From the NCBI RefSeq assembly GCF_029892105.1, contig NZ_JARZAJ010000031.1, positions 1 to 64,000 on the forward strand: a stretch of 64,000 bases of DNA, read 5' to 3'. Position numbers and translations under genes: made by a program. Shown here piece by piece: positions 60,958 to 64,000 of this stretch. Numbering within the stretch: the first letter of the stretch is position 1; the number at the start of each line of letters is the position of its first letter. Source of the stretch: Kitasatospora sp. GP82 (GTDB lineage Bacteria > Actinomycetota > Actinomycetes > Streptomycetales > Streptomycetaceae). A model generated the notes under the pieces. It searched no databases and was not told the DNA's origin. It was given only the letters and a program-made list of their open reading frames with translations.

Positions 60958-61045
60958 GGCCCCTGCCCTCCTCTCCTCCCTCTTCCCCTCCCCTCCCCTC
61001 AACTCCCCTCTCCTCAACTCCCCTCCCCTCCCCTCTCCTCAACTC
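60958..61045 (+). repeat. Pyrimidine-only tract of CTCCCCTC/CTCAACTC units
   Basis: About 85 bases contain C and T almost exclusively, apart from the repeated caact of ctcctcaactcccct (three copies). The complement is purine-rich with runs of GGGG/GGAG, so it could form a triplex or quadruplex. It lies between DUF1684 and the MFS gene. Confidence 0.75.
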
Positions 61046-61113
61046 ACGTGGTCCGGCTTCTGACCCGGGGGCGGTGAGCGCGGCGTCGGTGCCGTGACCG
61101 ACCATGAGTCTCC

Positions 61114-62505
61114 GTGTCGACCAATCCGCTTCCACCGCCCTCGTCCTCCTCGCCCTGCTCGCAGGACGCCCCCGCCGCCGCCCCGTCCGACAGCGGTACG
61201 TCTGCTGTCACCGGCACTCCTGCCGTCACCGGCTCGCCCGCCGTCGGCGACGGCGGGCGGTTGCGGCGGCTGGCTCGTGGAGCGTTCGCCGACATCAGTC
61301 CGCTGCGGGAGATCCCGGACTACCGACGGGTCTGGTTCGGCCAGTCCGTCTCCTCCATCGGGCAGCAGATGACCGCTGTGGCCGTATCCGTGCAGGTCTA
61401 CCAACTGACCGGCTCCAGCTTCGCGACCGGCCTGGTCGGCCTCTTCGCGCTGGTACCGCTGGTCGCCTTCGGCCTCTACGGCGGCGCCGTCGCCGACACC
61501 GTGGACCGGCGCCTGCTCGGCCTGATCGGCTCCGGAGGCCTCGCCGTCGTCTCCGCAGTCCTGGCGGCGCAGGCACTGCTCGGATCGCACACGGTCGCGG
61601 TGCTGTACGCGGCGGTGGCCCTCCAGGCCGCCTTCTTCGCGCTCAGCTCGCCGGCCCGCTCCTCGATGATCCCCCGTCTGGTGCCGAGCCGTCAGCTGCC
61701 CGCGGCCAACGCCCTGAACACCATCAGCATGAACCTCGGCTCGACCGTCGGCCCGATGCTCGGCGGTGTCCTGATCGGCGCGTACGGGGCTCAGTCCGCG
61801 TACCTCGTCGACACCTTCGCCTTCAGCGCCACGCTGTACGCGATGTGGCGACTGCCCTCGATGCGCCCCGGCGGCGACAGCGAGCGCAAGCGTCGCGCCT
61901 CGGTGCTGGACGGCCTGCGCTTCCTGCGCGAGCAGCCCAACCTGCGCACCAGCTTCGTCGCCGACCTCGCCGCCATGATCTTCGGCCTCCCGCGGGCGCT
62001 CTTCCCCGCCATCGTGGTCGGCTTCTACGCCGGCGGCCCCGGCACCGTCGGGCTGCTGGTGGCGGCACCCGCCGTGGGGGCTCTGCTCGGGGCGGCCTTC
62101 TCCGGCTGGGTAGGCCGGGTGAGGCGGCACGGCGCCGCCATCCTGGCCGCCGTCGCCGCCTGGGGCCTGGCGATCGCCGCCTTCGGGCTCGTCCGCGAAC
62201 TGTGGCTGGGCTTGGCGCTGCTCGCGGCGGCCGGCTGCGCCGACACCATCAGCATGATCTTCCGCAACACGATGATGCAGGTTGTGGCCCCCGATGAGAT
62301 GCGCGGCCGGCTCCAGGGCATCTTCATCGTGGTCGTCGCAGGCGGCCCCCGCCTGGGCGACTTCGAGTCCGGCACCGTCGCCTCCCTCACCTCACCCGCC
62401 GTCTCGATCGTCACCGGCGGCCTCGCCTGCCTCGCCGCCGTCCTCCTCCTCGCCGCCCGCCGCCCCGCCTTCCTCCGCTACGACGCCCACCACCCCACAC
62501 CCTGA
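61114..62505 (+). CDS. MFS transporter, DHA3/EntS-like
   Basis: 463 aa from GTG 61114. A ~60-residue Ser/Pro/Ala-rich cytoplasmic head precedes 10-12 membrane spans. Motifs: FGQSVSSIGQQMTAVAVSVQVY (typical of the DHA3 EntS/MFS_3 type), GGAVADTVDRRLLG (motif A), NTISMNLGSTVGPMLGGVLI, and VRRHGAAILAAVAAWGLA. EntS exports enterobactin; other members export drugs or are of unknown substrate. It is not close to the des genes here, so no link is claimed. Followed by tRNA-Pro after 160 bp. Confidence 0.87.
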   Translation: MSTNPLPPPSSSSPCSQDAPAAAPSDSGTSAVTGTPAVTGSPAVGDGGRLRRLARGAFADISPLREIPDYRRVWFGQSVSSIGQQMTAVAVSVQVYQLTGSSFATGLVGLFALVPLVAFGLYGGAVADTVDRRLLGLIGSGGLAVVSAVLAAQALLGSHTVAVLYAAVALQAAFFALSSPARSSMIPRLVPSRQLPAANALNTISMNLGSTVGPMLGGVLIGAYGAQSAYLVDTFAFSATLYAMWRLPSMRPGGDSERKRRASVLDGLRFLREQPNLRTSFVADLAAMIFGLPRALFPAIVVGFYAGGPGTVGLLVAAPAVGALLGAAFSGWVGRVRRHGAAILAAVAAWGLAIAAFGLVRELWLGLALLAAAGCADTISMIFRNTMMQVVAPDEMRGRLQGIFIVVVAGGPRLGDFESGTVASLTSPAVSIVTGGLACLAAVLLLAARRPAFLRYDAHHPTP

Positions 62506-62668
62506 CCTGCACCGCCCCACCCGGCCCCCACCACGCCACCACCGGATACCTGGCAGCGAGCACCCCTCATCGTGCTGTATTGTTTTCCACGTCGCCGGGA
62601 CACCGGGGGCAAGGTCAAAAAGCCGAAGCTCAGGCGCCGCAAGGCTCTGAACGGAGGCCGCAGGACCA

Positions 62669-62742
<74 letters not shown>

Positions 62743-62773
62743 CTTCGGACTGATGTCCAAAGTCGCAGATCAG

Positions 62774-62807
62774 AGGCCGTATCTTGTTTTCAAGATACGG
62801 CCTTTTT
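62774..62807 (+). terminator. Intrinsic terminator after tRNA-Pro
   Basis: AGGCCGTATCTTG and CAAGATACGGCCT form a perfect 13-bp stem around TTTT, followed by TTTT. It is 32 bases past the tRNA. Confidence 0.93.
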
Positions 62808-63227
62808 GCGTTCTCGGGGGCGGTTTCTGGGAGCGTGGGGCTGGGAGTGTTGGGAGTAAATGGGAGCGGTGTGCTCCCAGTCTGCTCCCAGAGGTCAACG
62901 CGGCGCCGAGTGTTGTCACCCGATCCGGTCGAGTTCGCAAAGATCTTTTCCGTGGTGGCGGGGCGCGCCGTGTCCGTCGGGGGCGCGTGGGCTGGCATGC
63001 GCAACTGGTTGGGGCTGCTGACCTGCTGCTCCCAGGATTCTTTGACTGGGAGCAGCGTTACCTGTCAACGGTTTTGGACCCTCGAGGCTGGGAGTGCCAT
63101 TGTCCGAGGGCCATTTGGCGGGCGGTCAAGGGCGAGAAGTCCGCTTCAGTGATGTTGGTCGGTGTGTCGGCGCTCGTAGTGCTTCAAAACGGCTTCACTG
63201 GGTGTGAGCTGCGGGTGTGTCGGGTGG
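62808..63227. other. Gene-free stretch with TGGGAG repeats after tRNA-Pro
   Basis: About 420 bp with no convincing gene. It holds about nine copies of TGGGAG/CTCCCA; two are paired as hairpins: 62861-62879 (TGGGAGC ggtgt GCTCCCA) and 63026-63055 (CTGCTCCCAG, 10-base loop, CTGGGAGCAG). GC content drops below that of the core. Its position after a tRNA suggests the remains of an integrated element. Confidence 0.6.
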
Positions 63228-63346
63228 TCAGCTTGCTCGGTGGTACTCGTTGATGAGGCCGGCGACGGCTTGCCGGCGTTCGATCCGGGCTGTCGGGAGC
63301 GGAATGACGTTGGGGTCGTCGAGGGGTGCGAGCTGGTTGCGTGTAA
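63228..63346 (-). pseudogene. C-terminal remnant of an integrase-type transposase
   Basis: On the minus strand a frame reads TRNQLAPLDDPNVIPL then RIERRQAVAGLINEYHRAS and stops at 63228. It corresponds to the end of the neighbouring transposase (RARNQLPPGAHE ... GGVINEYRYAA): both share RNQL and INEY. DNA word AGCTGGTTGCGTG is identical at 63331 and 63481. Only the last ~40 codons are present, with no domain upstream, so it is a broken copy of a related element. Confidence 0.7.
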
Positions 63347-63370
63347 GGCTCGGAAAGTCATCGCTGCTGG

Positions 63371-64000
63371 TCAAGCCGCGTATCGGTACTCGTTGATGAC
63401 GCCGCCGAGGACGCGGGTACGCAGGAGTTTTCGGCCCTCGAGGCCGTGTGCGGTGGGCTGCTCGTGGGCGCCGGGCGGTAGCTGGTTGCGTGCCCGGTGA
63501 GGGCGGTGCTCGTTGTAGTGCTGCTGGTAGGCGGTCAGGACCTGCCGGGCGTGGGCCTCGTTCATGATGAGGACATGGTCCAGTACCTCACGCCGGATGC
63601 TCCCGATCACTCGCTCGCAGTGGGCGTTCATCCGGGGAGTTCGCGGCGCAGTCTTGAGGATCTCTATCTCCTCGGCCTCGAAGACGGCGTCGAAGGACTG
63701 GCTGTACTTGCCGTCCCGGTCGCGCAGCAGGAAGCGTAGGGACTCCGTGTGAGAGCCGAGGTCGGCTGCCACGTTCCGGGCCTGCTGTGCTGCCCAGTCT
63801 CGGGTTGGGTGGGCGGTGACGCCGGTGATGTGCAGGCGTCGGGTGCCGTGTTCGAGGAACGCCAGCGCGTACAGCCGCTGGCCGAGCATGGTGTCCAGAT
63901 GGAGGAAGTCCGCCGCGAGGATGCCCTCGGCCTGGTTCGTGAGGAACTCGCGCCAGGTCGGGCCGGTGCGGCGCGGGGCTGGGTCGATGCCGGCGGCATG
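63371..64000 (-). CDS. DDE integrase-core transposase (5' partial)
   Basis: 209 codons in the window; the frame runs past base 64000, so the start is outside. Rve-type core: ILAADFLHLDTMLGQRLYAL (first Asp), FLLRDRDGKYSQSFDAVFEA (second Asp), then MNAHCERVIGSIRREVLDHV (Glu), and the typical end HYNEHRPHRARNQLPPG. This is the IS3/IS481-like integrase kind. The stop at 63371 follows INEYRYAA. A truncated relative follows directly, so two insertions or a duplication took place next to tRNA-Pro. Intactness of the 5' half cannot be judged. Confidence 0.85.
   Translation of the reverse strand, partial: HAAGIDPAPRRTGPTWREFLTNQAEGILAADFLHLDTMLGQRLYALAFLEHGTRRLHITGVTAHPTRDWAAQQARNVAADLGSHTESLRFLLRDRDGKYSQSFDAVFEAEEIEILKTAPRTPRMNAHCERVIGSIRREVLDHVLIMNEAHARQVLTAYQQHYNEHRPHRARNQLPPGAHEQPTAHGLEGRKLLRTRVLGGVINEYRYAA

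Overview
The window is about 72% GC with GTG/TTG starts, GGAGG-type ribosome sites and densely packed genes. The gene set (tlyA-nadK-recN, pyrG, ald, a ParA-like gene with scpAB, tyrA-cmk-der, an Rpf/LysM protein and a desferrioxamine locus) points to a Streptomyces-type actinomycete; Streptomyces or Kitasatospora are the likeliest genera. Most of it is chromosomal core. The right end is accessory: a tRNA-Pro followed by integrase-type transposase remnants.

Layout. 1-14.5 kb: a TPR protein entering from the left, a DUF1015 gene, a small TPR protein, a NagD-like HAD phosphatase, an SCP2-like protein, then a run with a histone-tail protein, a 55-aa protein, tlyA, nadK and a MOSC protein. These are followed by a MocR regulator divergent from a YczE-type membrane protein, then recN and a glycosyltransferase. 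14.6-30.5 kb: a GH15 hydrolase, a 720-bp gene-free stretch, pyrG, a Nudix hydrolase, a P-loop/TPR protein, ald, the ParA-like/RHH/scpA/scpB group, an RluB-type pseudouridine synthase with an RDDR/glycine-rich head, and a TrmB/LuxR-type regulator.

30.7-50.1 kb: DUF952, two adjacent MuiA-type (DUF4139) paralogues, then an iron-acquisition island. On the minus strand lie desE-desF and desA-desB-desC-desD-MFS exporter, almost all with 4-bp stop/start overlaps. On the plus strand lie two FecCD permeases and an ATPase, then a penicillin-acylase-family Ntn hydrolase overlapping a second DesC/AlcB-type acyltransferase. Three DmdR1/IdeR-type iron boxes control the island: one before desA, two between desE and the permeases. 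Together the genes cover making hydroxamate siderophore (lysine to cadaverine, N-hydroxylation, acylation, condensation), exporting it, re-importing the ferric complex and reducing it. The hydrolase/acyltransferase pair at the end of the uptake operon has no assigned role and is the most interesting part of the window.

50.2-64 kb: tyrA, cmk, der, two conserved proteins of unknown function, an rpf gene with a 575-bp divergent upstream region, an MBL-fold protein, AlkB, a TesB thioesterase, DUF1684, an MFS transporter, tRNA-Pro(GGG), and finally a repeat-rich stretch with one transposase gene running off the window and a second, truncated transposase tail beside it.
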